This document shows, one piece after another, positions 44,780-56,039 of a stretch of 64,000 nt of DNA. Numbering within the stretch: the first letter of the stretch is position 1; every line of letters starts with the position of its first letter. The notes under the pieces are model-generated. The model was given only the letters and a program-made list of their open reading frames with translations, was not told where the DNA came from and ran no database searches. Origin of the DNA: Dermacentor variabilis (taxonomy: Eukaryota > Arthropoda > Arachnida > Ixodida > Ixodidae); NCBI RefSeq assembly GCF_050947875.1, contig NC_134572.1, forward strand, positions 156,447,105 to 156,511,104, in the 5' to 3' direction. The translations under genes and the position numbers were made by a program.

Positions 44780-45708
44780 GCTTGTCTTAGAGCGTTCTTA
44801 AAAAGCCTATAAGCGAAAAACAGCTTACTGTTGTAAGAGTAAAATGAATGATTTGACTGCATATGGTAAGACACGATGGTTTAACGCTCAACGCGCCGGC
44901 GGTTAAGAAATAGCGCCCCAGATCCCGCATGCATACGTATTTCATCGCGTTTCTTGTGTTGCGATTCCATTTGACCTAGAGACAAAGTTTATAAAATACC
45001 GCAGAAAAAATGCAGAGCTTGAAAAAGATGGCTTATTTGCCGGGGCTCTAGCAGAGGCCGCCTCTCATGATTGTTTATTGCTGGTGTGTCTGTGTTAATG
45101 CACCATGTGGATCCTCCGCAGATTATTAGTGCAGCGAGCTTTCCATATGTAAGTCTTATTCTTCCTACAGATTTTGTGTCTATTTGCTGTGAGAAATATT
45201 TAAGAACACGGAAGGGAAGCAGATCAGGGGGAACCGATTAACTTTAGCCCTCGTGTAGCAAAGAGCGTTCATCGCGAATGTTCGCTGCACTGAGCATATT
45301 TAATATTCCATAGGGTTAGTTCCTTGCGCGAGCAGATGTGTAGCCAACATAAGGCAAGTTGCGCGTAGGCTCGTCATAAGGTGGCAGGCACGTCGCCACC
45401 AAAACCCGTGCACACTATGTTGTCTCTAGCCTAATGTCTTCATGCATGCGTAGCTATATCCAAGATTGCGAAAAAGCAGATGAATATGTTTTGTCATTGA
45501 AACGCCCAGACTTTGCAAGATTTGCTTTGCTCCGTCCTCTGTTAGCAATTTTCATGCGGTGTGCTTATTTACAGGCGCGTGTACATAATCAACTACAAGT
45601 AATCAATTACTTTTAATGGCTCATTTTTTTGCAACTGCCGTCTCAGCCATTCTTTTTAACATGAAATTTGCACAACCTGCACTGAGACCTGTTAGTTAAC
45701 ACTGCCTT
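44780..45708. other. Non-coding, nothing recognised
   Basis: Probable intron or intergenic DNA. The last 50 bp (45657-45708) recur, diverged, at 51913-51963 on the other side of the I-like LINE. Confidence 0.4.
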
Positions 45709-45795
45709 CGACTGGTAGCGTGATGATGTGATGGGACAACTTTATTTGGAATCCGGTGATAGGGAGGCGCGGGCCTGGGGCCGCCTAGATGGCCA

Positions 45796-47897
45796 CTAGG
45801 AGATGCTGCTCCCATGCGGCTTCCTTGGCTTGCTAGACGGCCCACAGTTAGTCTTGGAGTTCTGAGCTTGCTCTAGCAGCACGTCCCACCACCGCGCCCG
45901 TGGGTTTTCTGGGGAGACTGCCATTTTATTTTGGTATATTTCACATCCCCACAACATATGTTGAAGGGTGGCTCTAACAGACTTGCATAGCTTGCCCATA
46001 TCGCTCTCTTCTATATCGGGGTAGAAAGTTTTTAGTTGCATGGGACTCGTATAGGGTTCTGTTTGTAGTCGTGTCCAAGTAACGGACTCAGCTCTGTTCA
46101 GTTTTGTGTGAGGCGGTGGTAATACTCGCCTCAGATCTTCATAGAATTTGGTAATATCGCTAAATATTGTTAATCTATCTTTTTCCGTCTAGATTTCCTC
46201 CTCCGCGTTTTCCTGACCGATGGAAGTCACTCTTTGCTCAGCTCGGCGAGTAAAACTTCGAGGTTCGCGGTGTGCTACTTCGTTGAGGCTGACTGCGGGA
46301 ATGTCTAGAGACGTATGCGCTGGGAACCAGAGCAACTGCCAGCCGTTCTTCTCTGCATTGCAGAATTTTGCTTCATTGACTCTGACGATGTGCCATGCCT
46401 CAGGAGAGATCCTACTTTTTGCATAATTTCTTATGGCCGCTTGAAAATCGCTAATGAGGTACTGAGAATTCTTGGAGACCAATGCTAGTGCAATGGCTAC
46501 CTCCTTTGTTCTCTCGGAATGTTTGGTATTAACCGATGCGTTTTTAAGGGGTTTTCAGGTGTGATCTATAATTACTGCTACGTAGCTATTTTTTTGTGGG
46601 TATTCAGCTGCGTCTACGAAGGTTGCTCTGTCGTCTGACCCAATGTTTTGGATAATTTTTTCTGCTCTGCTCTTGCGTTTGCCGTCGTAGTAACCTGGAT
46701 GCATGTTCTTGGGTATGTTTGGTGCTAGGAATTTGTCATGAATTGCTTTGGTTATCGTTTCTTTTTCCCCGTATAGATTTTGCTAATTCGTTCTTAGTTG
46801 GCTTAGTATATGCCGTCCCGTTTTCGTTTTCGTTAGTTGTTCTGCTTGAGATGTTTTTGTGCTTCTATGAGTTCGCCCAGTCTGTTGTGGAGTCCTAACT
46901 TTAGCAAGAGATCCGTGCTCGTACTGATTGGAATCCCTAGAGCTAGTTTTTATGCCTTTTTTTATCAGGTTTTTAATTTTAGCCTTTTGAGCTGCAAACC
47001 AATTGTGGAAGGCTGCTATGCATGTGATCTGACTGATTACGAATGATTTTATCAGCCGTATCATACTTTCTTCCTTCATACCCTGGTGCTTCTTAGTAAT
47101 TCGTTTGATTAGTGTCATGGAGTTGTTGCCTCTGTGTCTAACTTCTTTATGGTTTCCCCATTTGCGCCTTTGTTCTCGATTACTAGATCCAGCACATTGA
47201 GCTGGTTGACAGTTCGGATATTCCACCCATTCTTGGTGTGCAGCTTGATATTTTCGTGAGCCTCGTTTCTGTCGTATTCTTTGGGATTTGCCCCAAAGTA
47301 TGGGGCGGTACAAGAGAAGTTCAGATTTCTCTGCAGAGCATGTGAGGCCTTTTCCTATGAGGTGTTCCTCTACTGTGTTAATTGCAGTCTGGAGTCGTTG
47401 TTCTATTGATCCGTCGCTGTCATCACAGGTCCCGGTAGTAATATCGTCCGCGTAGATTGTGTGATTCGGGGACTCCATGTGATTTAATTTTTAGGGGAGT
47501 CCCATCAAGGCGAGATTAAACAACATCGGCGGTATGACAGCGCTTTGCGACGTCCCAGCGCCCCCTATATCCATCTCGGGTGACTTGAGCCTTCCGACGG
47601 GCATGACTGTTTTCCTATCTTATAGGAAGCTATTGAGGTAGTTATACGTCCGTTGTTCTAGTCTTATTCGTTCGATGTTTTCCAATATGGTTGCGTGGTT
47701 GGCATTATCGAAAGCTTTTTTAAGATCAAGGCCCTTGTGGCCCGTGTGGAGCGCGCTTTATGATCGATTATCTGATGCTTAGGTTGGAGCATCGCATATT
47801 GTGTCGAAAGGTTCTTGCGAAATCCTATCGTTGTATGTGGGTGTATGTTATTATCCTGTAAGAAGTTATCTACTCTGTTTATAATTACATGTTTCAT
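45796..47897 (-). pseudogene. LINE ORF2 RT, RNase H and C-terminal segment
   Basis: 47897-47664 carries HPHTTIGFRKNLSTQYAML (RT fingers). 47478-46783 has HTIYADDITTG, keeping the YADD box. 46482-46189 is RNase H (YLISDFQAAIRNYAK, QLLWFPAHTSLDIPAV). 46041-45796 is the terminal segment (RATLQHMLWGCEIYQ). At least three frame breaks separate them. Confidence 0.75.
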
Positions 47898-48335
47898 TTT
47901 TTCTGACGCATGGTGTTAGGGAGATTTGTATGAGGTTGTTAATCTCAAGCTTCTTACCAGGTTTCGGAATGAGCGTTATCGTCGCTTTCTTCTATTGAGC
48001 TAGCACTTCTCCCTTTACCCAACACTCGTTTAGTATCTTGTTAGTTAGGCTATCGATTCATCATCGAGGTTCCTGAGAGTCTCGTTGGTTATACCCTACG
48101 AGCCTGGGGCGTATTTGGTGTTTAACTTTTGCAGGGCCGCGCGAATTTCTGCCTCCCTGAGTTCCTCGTCTAGTATTGCGTTTGTATTCCCGTTGTAGCT
48201 AGGATAGTTGCAAGGGGGTGCCTGTGTTACGTATTTCTGCTGTCATTCATTGAGAAATTCCTCTTCTGTGCGCTCATATGCGTGTATCAAATTAATAATG
48301 GCTTGAATGTTATTTTTCTTGTTATTGTCATGGTC

Positions 48336-48524
48336 TAATTCTAATTATAGGGTTTTACGTGCCAAAACCACTTTCTGATTATGAGGCGCGCCGTAGTGGA
48401 GGACTCCGGAAATTTTGACGACCTGGGGTTCTTTAACGTGCACCTAAATCTAAGTACACGGGTGTTTTCGCATTTCGCCCCCATCGAAAAGCGGCCGCCG
48501 TGGTCGGGATTCGATCCCGCGACC
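48336..48524 (-). mobile_element. Ruka-like SINE inserted in the I-like LINE, 14-bp TSD
   Basis: Flanked by ttattgtcatggtc at 48322-48335 and 48525-48538. On the minus strand it starts in the B-box region (ggtcgcgggatcgaatcccg), so the A box was lost on insertion, and ends in an AT-rich tail (taattagaatta). It sits between the endonuclease and RT of ORF2. It therefore postdates the LINE. Confidence 0.9.
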
Positions 48525-48642
48525 TTATTGTCATGGTCAAGCTGGAATCTGAGCATGTGCCAGCTTTTTCCGGTAATTAATTGTCCGTCGATGGAATTAC
48601 ATATCTCGTTCCATTGTTGTTTGGTCGATTGCTTAGCATGCT

Positions 48643-49531
48643 CTATTTTTTGCTAAAGAGCGCTATGCGGTTTCTTAACTTTCTGTTACGCTTCTGACCG
48701 CTAAGTCTATTCTGAAGTGACTGCTTAGCTTCCCACATGTGGAGAAGTCTGCTGTGGCATTTGTCCAAGTTAGATTCAGGTGGTGCTATTTTTGTGGCAG
48801 CTTTGACGTCATCACTGAGCTCCTTAGTCCATTGTTCTATGTCAGCGATTGATCGCTGCTGTGTCGTCTCTCGCATCCTACTAAATAGTTCCCAGTCTAC
48901 TAATTTGATCGTTCGTTCCTTAGGTCTATTCGCCCCTTCTCTGACGTGTAACTTTAATATGCGGTGGTCACTACCCAAATCTTCCCGTGTGTTGTGCCAC
49001 GTCGCCTTGTCAATATTCTTGGTAAAGGATAGGTCTGGGGTTTTGTCCTTGTTTAGCGCTGTGCCTACGCTGCTTGGACTGGCGGGGTCTGTGGCGAACG
49101 TGAGGCCTAATTTTTAGGAGTCGTTCAATAAGTCCCTTCCTTTTGCTTTGGTATATAAGTAAAACCACGTGGTGTGTGGGGCATTAAATTCCCCTCCTAT
49201 AACTACCTTTTTTTTCAGCAAGTTTGAGTATTTTCTAAAATAGGTTCTTAAATTTTTGTTTATGTAGCTTGCGGTTGCTATAAATGTTGAGAATAAATTA
49301 GCTACGTCCAGTCTTTTTTGTTGGATGAGTTCCAAAAGAATATTGTCAGTGTGCGTTATACCTGTGTTGTGCTGCACGCAAGTTATGTTTCTCTTTAATA
49401 GCGTGATTAATGGCTTGGTGTACCCTTCGGCATAGCCAAAAGATCTGTATGCTGCTAGCTTGGCAATCCCGTGTTTTTCCGGCAGACTTATGACGTCCGG
49501 TGTATCCTTGTTTTTTTAAATACTGCTGCAA
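48643..49531 (-). pseudogene. LINE ORF2 endonuclease domain
   Basis: 49377-49114 contains KKVVIGGEFNAPHTTWFY, where the usual GGDFNAPH has D replaced by E. 48978-48643 begins MGSDHRILKLHV, the conserved SDHR end of the nuclease. Frames shift between 49531, 49377 and 48978. The catalytic Asp to Glu change and the frameshifts predict inactivity. Confidence 0.75.
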
Positions 49532-51110
49532 AACTGACTTTTTGTTTTTGTAACTTCTATAATTCCACTGCCATATCCTGAACCCTCTTTAGCGCACCTT
49601 ATTTCGGGTGCGACCATGGGAGAGAGACGGGAGGTTGGAGAGAAGCTGATCTTATAATTATGTGGTTGTGAAGTGGGAAAGGATTTTGGTGCTTCTGACG
49701 AAACGGAGGGGAGTCCATTACCTGGTGACTGGTTTGCCTCTAGGATGTCTAATGTACTCATAATTGCTGCTAATGGCTTAGCCATTTGATTCATCATTTC
49801 GTCTCGTTTTTCATTTGTCTTTAGTATCTCTGCTAGGGTCTTTTGAATATCGGCCAATGCTTTATCTACCACTGCGTTATTTCGCTTATCACTTCTGACT
49901 TGGGCATTGCATTTGAGTGGAGGGGGGTCATGCCCTTCGTCCATCTATTGTCCGGAGTATTAGATGGCTCTTCCGTGCTCTCGCGTAGAGCGGGAGCTAC
50001 GTGATTTATTTGACTTTTTTCCTTCCTTGAGAATTTTGATTTCATCGCTCATACGTGCGAGCAAAATGCTCAAGTGCGCCATCTCATGTTTTATTTGTTT
50101 TATGTTGTCCTTAATGCCAGTCTCCCCGCCAGCCCCTGCGCGCACCCCATCGACCACTTCTGCCAAGCTCGCCGTGTTCGTCTGCTTTGCTGAAGACTAT
50201 GGCCTAGTTCTGGACCTGGATAGGGATCCGGGTCGTGTCCCCGATTTCCTGGAGCCGGCCCGCGATAAGGATATGGTGGTGAATAGAGGCCTTGTTCTCG
50301 ATCTGGAGCGTCGTTCCACCAGGCGTCACGCAAGACTCTGCCCTGTCTTCTCCTGAGGTAGCGTCTCCATGTTGCTCTTGTCGTTCTCGTTGCAGTCTGT
50401 GCCATTGTCGCTGTTTAAGGATGAAGGGCTTTTTGAATTTGGCTTTGCACGTCTCGTGTGCGGTCGGATGGTCCTCGCCGCATAACTGACATTTAGGTTG
50501 GCACCTATGGACTTTTTGTGGGTTTGGCGTTTCACATCCCGCACAAATCTTGTTGTCAGGGTTGGGACATACATCTCCTCTGTGTCCAAGTCTGTTGCAT
50601 TGTTGACAGGAATCCACTTGTTTCCTGTACAGGAGTAAGGCAGTAGCGCTGCCACGTATCGGACGTACGTGGGCACTTTGTGTCCTTCAAAGAGCACAAC
50701 CACTGTGGTAGTACTACTGAGTCGCTTTGCTGCTATCGCCGTTTGGTTTTGCTCGTAACCACCACTGCTGTGATGTCTCTTTGGCCCTCGTCGAGTGCGA
50801 GTCCTATGATGACACCTTTGGCCGTCATGTCAAGCGCTGTCTCGTAAGCACTGGTCTCGTAAAACGCGTCTTGAATCTTGATACGTGCTGCTTCCTGATA
50901 TTTGTTTGCACGCGCTTGATCCGATGTATTGACGATGAGGATATTTTGATAATTGCTGGGGCAGACAATGTCCTCCTCCCTTTCGTCTCCATGAATGCCT
51001 GCCGCATCTTGTACCGCAGCTGTGAGGTGAACTATACCGTGCTCGGATATTTTGAATCCTCCACGAGGTCTGATCACAATCTTATAACCCCCTCTTGTCA
51101 AATGGGGCAT
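49516..51110 (-). pseudogene. LINE ORF1, gag-like with CCHC knuckles
   Basis: 51110-50733 reads YKIVIRPRGGFKIS, EEDIVCPSNYQNILIVNTSD and TAKGVIIGLALDEG, an RRM-like N-terminal domain. 50703-50204 carries VVVLFEGHKVPTYVRY and, after a frameshift near 50617, CQQCNRLGHRGDVC (perfect CX2CX4HX4C), an incomplete CAGC...HRC knuckle and CQLCGEDHPTAHETC. 50166-49960 and 49944-49516 are a basic tail and a coiled-coil-like region (VDKALADIQKTLAEILKTNE). Confidence 0.75.
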
Positions 51111-51680
51111 TCAGCTTGCATTGTGTATTTGCTCTAGCCTACCTTTCCATCGGTTATTGTTGCGCTTGTCCAGCCGCGTCGGCGAAAAGGTGCTCATACA
51201 ATGTTGGAAGGTTCGTCGATCTGATCTTCTGTGTCTGACCTCCTTTCATCCCTTGCTTACATTCATTTCTTCCTGGGAAATGCTGCGCCCCTCTACGGTG
51301 ACTTCAATCATTGAGAAAATGATCGGCAATTCTTGAGGAAGCTGGCTCCTGTGCGTGGCCTCGCGGCCCTCTCGCCACGAGGTCCGGCCAAAATAATGTC
51401 GTGGAGGGTTAAAAAACGTGAATATCATCTGGTTTTCGGTATCGCCTTGTTCCTGGGAACGACCTGAGTCCGTTGGCGTGCAATAGTGGGTGGTTTTTTT
51501 TGTCGATTTGCGCTACAAGAACATTCGTGGAATACGGAGCCGACGTGATGTGCATCCGCTTCCTCCGGCTTCTTCTTCTTCCCTGGTAGCGTGGCTACTT
51601 TTTTTTTCCAGTAGCTGGTTACTCGAGGTGCTTCTAGTACTTATTCTGCTGCCAATTCTACGGCATGGTCAATAGGTACA

Positions 51681-53950
51681 TGTTATTCATGTATATGGTG
51701 TACTTGTGCTCAAAACAACTGCAAGGACATTAGTATTGTGGTACACGATGCTTGTACTTCTCATTTCTAGTGATTCGCGCAGTCATGATATGCATTCATG
51801 CATTCTACACCTATTCAGCTGTAGAAGCACTGTAAGCAACTGACAACGACACATGGTTCAGTCTTGCCCTATTGCCTCTGAGCACTGCACTAGCGTACCA
51901 GCGATTTCTCTTTACATTAAACGTGGACACCCTGCACTGAGACCTGCTAGTTAACATTGCCCATTAAACAGAAGTATTCTTGTGCAGTTATTTGCCGGCT
52001 GTGATGTGTTCATTCTGAAGCACAGGGTGCATCATAATTTGGAACGAATATGACAAGGTTCTGTCTAGTTTGCTTGACATCTGTCTTACACACCCCGGCA
52101 CCACATCAAATTAACTACTGTTTGTGCAGAACTTTTGCTTGAGCTATTTGATCAAACACTTGCACATGATGCCTTAATCCATGTCCCAGTACATTTGATA
52201 GGTTTCTCTGCAATCAAGTTGCAGGCAGTAATATTAGTAAAATAGCGTATATCACTCAGTTTACAGTGCTTAACTGTTTTATTCCTTGATTAGTTTGCAA
52301 AAGAGATAAACCAGATGGTTATCGAGCCACTTGAATGAAATTGAGTTTGGTGTTCTATAATTTTCCAGGGTCACAGGGGATCACGGAAAGGAGGCAGACC
52401 AGACTGGCAGCAGGCCAACTCCCTCAGAGCTGCCTTGCTGGAAAGAAGGTCTGGTGCAACAAATTGACTGCATAAAAAACTAAGCCGCCACTGCTACAAG
52501 GGGGCATTGCTGCTAAATGCAGCTGCGGGCTTGAGGACGAGGTGGAGTACCTAAAAGAAGAGCTGGAGGCCTCTTTACAGCAATACTATCTCCACCATTC
52601 AAGTTCGTAATTTCATAAAGAATTTGTTGAAAAACCATCAACATGTGTATGGTGCTCTTGGCCATATATCTGGCCCTTCCACCGCAAATCCCCATATATC
52701 TAACTTATCTAAGCTATTCACTTCACTCCTGCTCATTTCCTTGCCGTTTTTTTCTTTTTCTTTAGTTTTTTTTCTCTCATTCATAGCCTTTATAAGTATT
52801 TTGGTTTGTTCTGTTGTGAATGCCTTAAACTACTGTTTTAATTGTACGACTAGCTATTGACTTTATATAACTTTACAGTTTGTACATATACTTTGTATAA
52901 TCTTCCTCATAGTGACTACTGTATTGCTGTTTTATGCTTTGTATTTCCTTTATAGTATATATTTTCTGACAGGAGGTCCCCTTTCAGCCACATGCTCTGG
53001 GACCTACTTCTGTATACTTTTGTAAACATGTATGTCTCCTCCTTATTAAAGAAATAAACACAAACTGAAGCTGAAACTGAAATATACCTCACATTCCTCG
53101 AGTTTTGTATCGTTGAAAGGCCATACGGATTCCTCGCACTCCTCTCTTTTTTTCAGACCTTGACAAAATGGCAAGGAATTTGAAAAAGGCGACAGAAGAG
53201 CTCACAAAGGTTATGTCTGTGGCATCTTTAGCACCTGCAACCCTGCCTGCTTGCTAGGTTTGTGATTGTTACTGCTCTTTACCCTGTAGTAAATGTTGTA
53301 TTAGCTCCTTCTTGGGCCAAGCAAGCATGGCTTGCAGTAGGAATAGGTCAATACATCATAATTACATAGGGCGAATTAAACTGAACATTAGAAATGTGCT
53401 ACAGTGGCTTTCGAATAGAAAGTGTTGATGTGGCAAAGCAGATTCTGAATATTTGCTCTAATATGTGTTTACCCAAAGTGGCCTGTGTATGTTTCGTACG
53501 CTTTTTGATTTGGACTGCTCAGTGTGTCTGAAGTGGGTGCCTTCATGTTTGTTACAGTGTAAGTGATTACTTCTTCCTTTTACCCGTGTCAGATTGGCAA
53601 ATTTATTCACTTTGACCAAGTACACTTCATTATTATATAGTTTACAAGCTGTTCCATGAAAACATTTAGCGACATTGGCTGTAGAACACACTCATGAGTG
53701 AGTCCGTTTGTAGGAACTGCCTCCGTTGCAGTGCTGTTAAGGTAAAACTACTTAGCGCAATTTCGCTATTAAATCTGTAATCTTTTATTATTGTTTCAAT
53801 TGTTCTAAATATAGTTGGTTATGGAAATCACCATTTTCTGCTAACAAACACTTTTTTGATACACATGTCTTTGCTCGTGACAATTAATAGTGTAAGTTAT
53901 TTTGCAAATATTGTTTAAACTAACGAAATATAAAGTGAACGAGAAGAATG
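51681..53950. other. Intron-like stretch with candidate plus-strand exons
   Basis: Three open blocks follow plausible acceptors: 52370 onwards (attttccag, then VTGDHGKEADQTG... to stop), 52530-52580 (CGLEDEVEYLKEELEASLQ, coiled-coil-like, stop at 52610), and 53157-53209 (tttttttcag, then LDKMARNLKKATEELTK, ending AAG|GTTATG). Only the last has both splice sites. These may be exons of the same gene as 44464. Phases were not reconciled. Confidence 0.3.
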
Positions 53951-53959
53951 GGGGTTAAC

Positions 53960-54215
53960 CGAAGAAGCCATCAAGCAAAGATACCAAAGACAACACAGGG
54001 AAACGACTTGAACTTGCTAATTGAAGTAAAAAATCATGAAATAATGGGAATTAAAGTGGATGAAAACTTGCCGCAGGTGGGGAACGAACTCATGTCTTCG
54101 CATCATGCATGCGATCCTCTAGCAGTTGAGCTACCGCAACGCCGTCTTCACATCCACATTCTGGAGTATTTGTGTTACTACTAGAACTAACCCTGGGAGT
54201 GTTAGCCAACGCCCA
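53960..54215 (-). repeat. tRNA-derived SINE, inverted copy (left)
   Basis: On the minus strand, TAGCTCAACTG is a perfect A box and the B-box region reads gagttcgttcccc. The sequence continues through 'catccactttaattcc' and ends near 'gaagcc' at 53963. It mirrors the copy at 54387-54642. Confidence 0.8.
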
Positions 54216-54386
54216 AATGAGCCCTCATTAATTATTTAATGAGGGTCTCGAATCCGGCAAAATTGATGTCTTCAGGTAGCACGTGTGGGTTGATTGACTG
54301 GTTGCCTTCACCGAACAAGATCAGCTACTTGTGATGCTGCTGGCAAAAAGGATCTACTACGTCCTTTACCAAGGTTTGTGAGTGGA

Positions 54387-54642
54387 TGCACTGGCTAACA
54401 CTCACAGGGTTAGTTCTAGTAGTAACACATAAATACCCAAGAAAGTGGATGGGAAGATGGTGCCGCGGTAGCTCAATTGGTATAGCATTGCACGCGTAAT
54501 GCGAAGATGTGGGATCGTTCCCCACCTACAGCCAGTTTTTTCATCCACTTTCCATTCCATTAATTTATAATTTCTTTATTTCAATTAGCAAGTACAAGTA
54601 ATTTCCCCTGTGTTGTCGTTGGTGTCTTTGTTGGCTTCTTAA
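54387..54642 (+). repeat. tRNA-derived SINE, inverted copy (right)
   Basis: Plus strand: ctaacactcacagggttag leader, TAGCTCAATTG (perfect A box, about 54470), a weak B box (ggatcgttccc), then 'ttttttcatccactttcc' and an AT-rich body ending in 'gttggcttctt' at 54641. The two copies face outward from a spacer that contains a 10-bp palindrome, ccctcattaa and ttaatgaggg. Confidence 0.8.
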
Positions 54643-54649
54643 AATATAA

Positions 54650-55106
54650 AGTGGTGGCCGATTTTCCGATGGACGCTGCAATCAATTCCAAGTAACAATT
54701 TTCTTTCGTGTCTAGCAGCATGCTACCAAAGTGGCACACATTGTCAGGAGGTGCACTGACTTAATGTTGCAAAATTATCGCTTCTTACTGGGGTGTCACA
54801 AAGGAATGAAAAAAACTAAAGATGACAGTGCGGTACAGCTATTGAATGAAATACATTCATCCTCTAGGATTCTCTATTATCATTCTTTAGCCACTCTGTC
54901 AGTGGTTGCTAAAGAATAATGGATCTCTGCCACTCTGCCGTATGGATCAGAAATTGTGTTTCATGATATGCGGCACCGTCAAGCTTATTTGTGTGATTTT
55001 CATGCAGTAGTTAGTTCTGATGGCAGAGACGATGAGTTCTGTGGTGTACTTATTTTTAGTTCCTACAATCATACCCAAATCATGGTATTATAGGTGACAT
55101 TGCATA
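54650..55106. other. Unassigned; one 62-codon plus-strand frame
   Basis: The frame 54731-54919 follows a T-rich tract ending in ctagcag (54718) and could be an exon. I see no recognisable domain. Confidence 0.25.
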
Positions 55107-55290
55107 CTAGGTGGTACCAAGAAGGTTCATTGACTGGATGTGTTTTTCAGAAATTAATTTATGTACATTCAAACAGTCACCTTTGAAATAGTTCCCTCGT
55201 ACTCCTATAGAGTGCTTCCACTGTTCCAGCCACTTGATAAATAGGGCCTTGAAGTCTCCTTTCTGGAACGAGTTGAGCACCCTCTGTGAT
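55107..55290 (-). pseudogene. Possible mariner-type transposase C-terminal fragment
   Basis: The minus strand reads FQKGDFKALFIKWLEQWKHS and IGVRGNYFKGD. The pattern W-x-x-C/S-I-x-x-x-G-x-Y-F-x-G-D resembles the C-terminus of mariner-like/GVQW-type transposases by recall. Nothing upstream (higher coordinate) continues the domain. Confidence 0.4.
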
Positions 55291-56039
55291 AATATATGGT
55301 ACGCTGGAGTGGGAAACGAACATATGAAGGCAGTGCGGTGGCGAAGAGGACACTGACTCTTGGCAAATACCCGAGAGTGGGTATGTGCGAAAGGTCCACC
55401 ACCACCATCATCACCATCATCATCATTATCATCACCGACACAGATTCGGGAGCCTCGATAGTGGCGCGTCGAAAGGCGTGGCGCGAGGGCGTGTGGCCCG
55501 TGGCGTAAACAGTGCGCGAGGTTTGACGTTCGAGGGCAAAGAGCTGCCTCGCTGGGCGCCCGGCCCATAGGAGCTATCGCCGCCCGCGTCACTACGCCAC
55601 ACCCGAATCAAAGCTGTCACCCGCTGAGAGGCTACCTCGTCCAGTTCTCCTGCTGGGCAACTGGTCTAGGAGGGCTGGTGGTCCTGAACCTGAGTGAGCG
55701 AGCGTTCGGGTGAGCGGTCACAGGGCTACTCCGCCAGCTGTGGCCATGGCCGAGCGAAAACCCCGCTGGCGAGAAACCTGACACGCAGAGGCTACGGTAG
55801 ATCGAATGTGGCGCAAGCCCACCTGAGCCCCGCGAAGTGGTCCGACTGTGCTGTCCGACCCTGCTGGCCGACATCGGTTCCACGACGTCTCCGACATGGC
55901 GACACGTACTTCCACTGAACTGTAGGCCCATTACATTTGACCAATAAATATATATAGCTACATGTCGTCTAGAAGGTATTTCGGGAACTGTCGCGTTTGT
56001 GTGCTGTTTTAATGCGTTAAGTGCGTCAATACAAGTCTG
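55291..56039. other. GC-rich unassigned region with (CAT/CAC)n
   Basis: A short (CAC/CAT)n tract occurs at 55396-55437. From 55440 to 55930 the DNA is GC-rich with overlapping frames on both strands and no recognisable domain. The phrase 'aggagggctggtggtcctga' (55668) recurs at 56939. Confidence 0.4.

Larger units (their letters stand above)
45715..51680 (-). mobile_element. Near full-length I-like LINE with gag-like ORF1, interrupted by a SINE
   Basis: Minus-strand order: ORF1 (51110 to about 49520) with RNA-binding and zinc-knuckle segments, then ORF2 with endonuclease (49531-48643), RT (about 48000-46783), RNase H (46482-46189) and a terminal Cys/His segment (46041-45796). RNase H plus this ORF1 type identify an I-like LINE. 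The 3' end has an AATAAA-like signal near 45746. The 5' edge near 51680 is approximate and no TSD was confirmed. Many frameshifts make it inactive. Confidence 0.8.

Noticed and set aside
54465..54540. Functional tRNA gene on the plus strand
   Set aside because: The A box is exact but the T-arm is degenerate, and an inverted copy with the same SINE body lies 300 bp away.
55396..55437. Histidine-rich coding region
   Set aside because: Simple (CAC/CAT)n tract producing H-rich frames on one strand and M-rich frames on the other.
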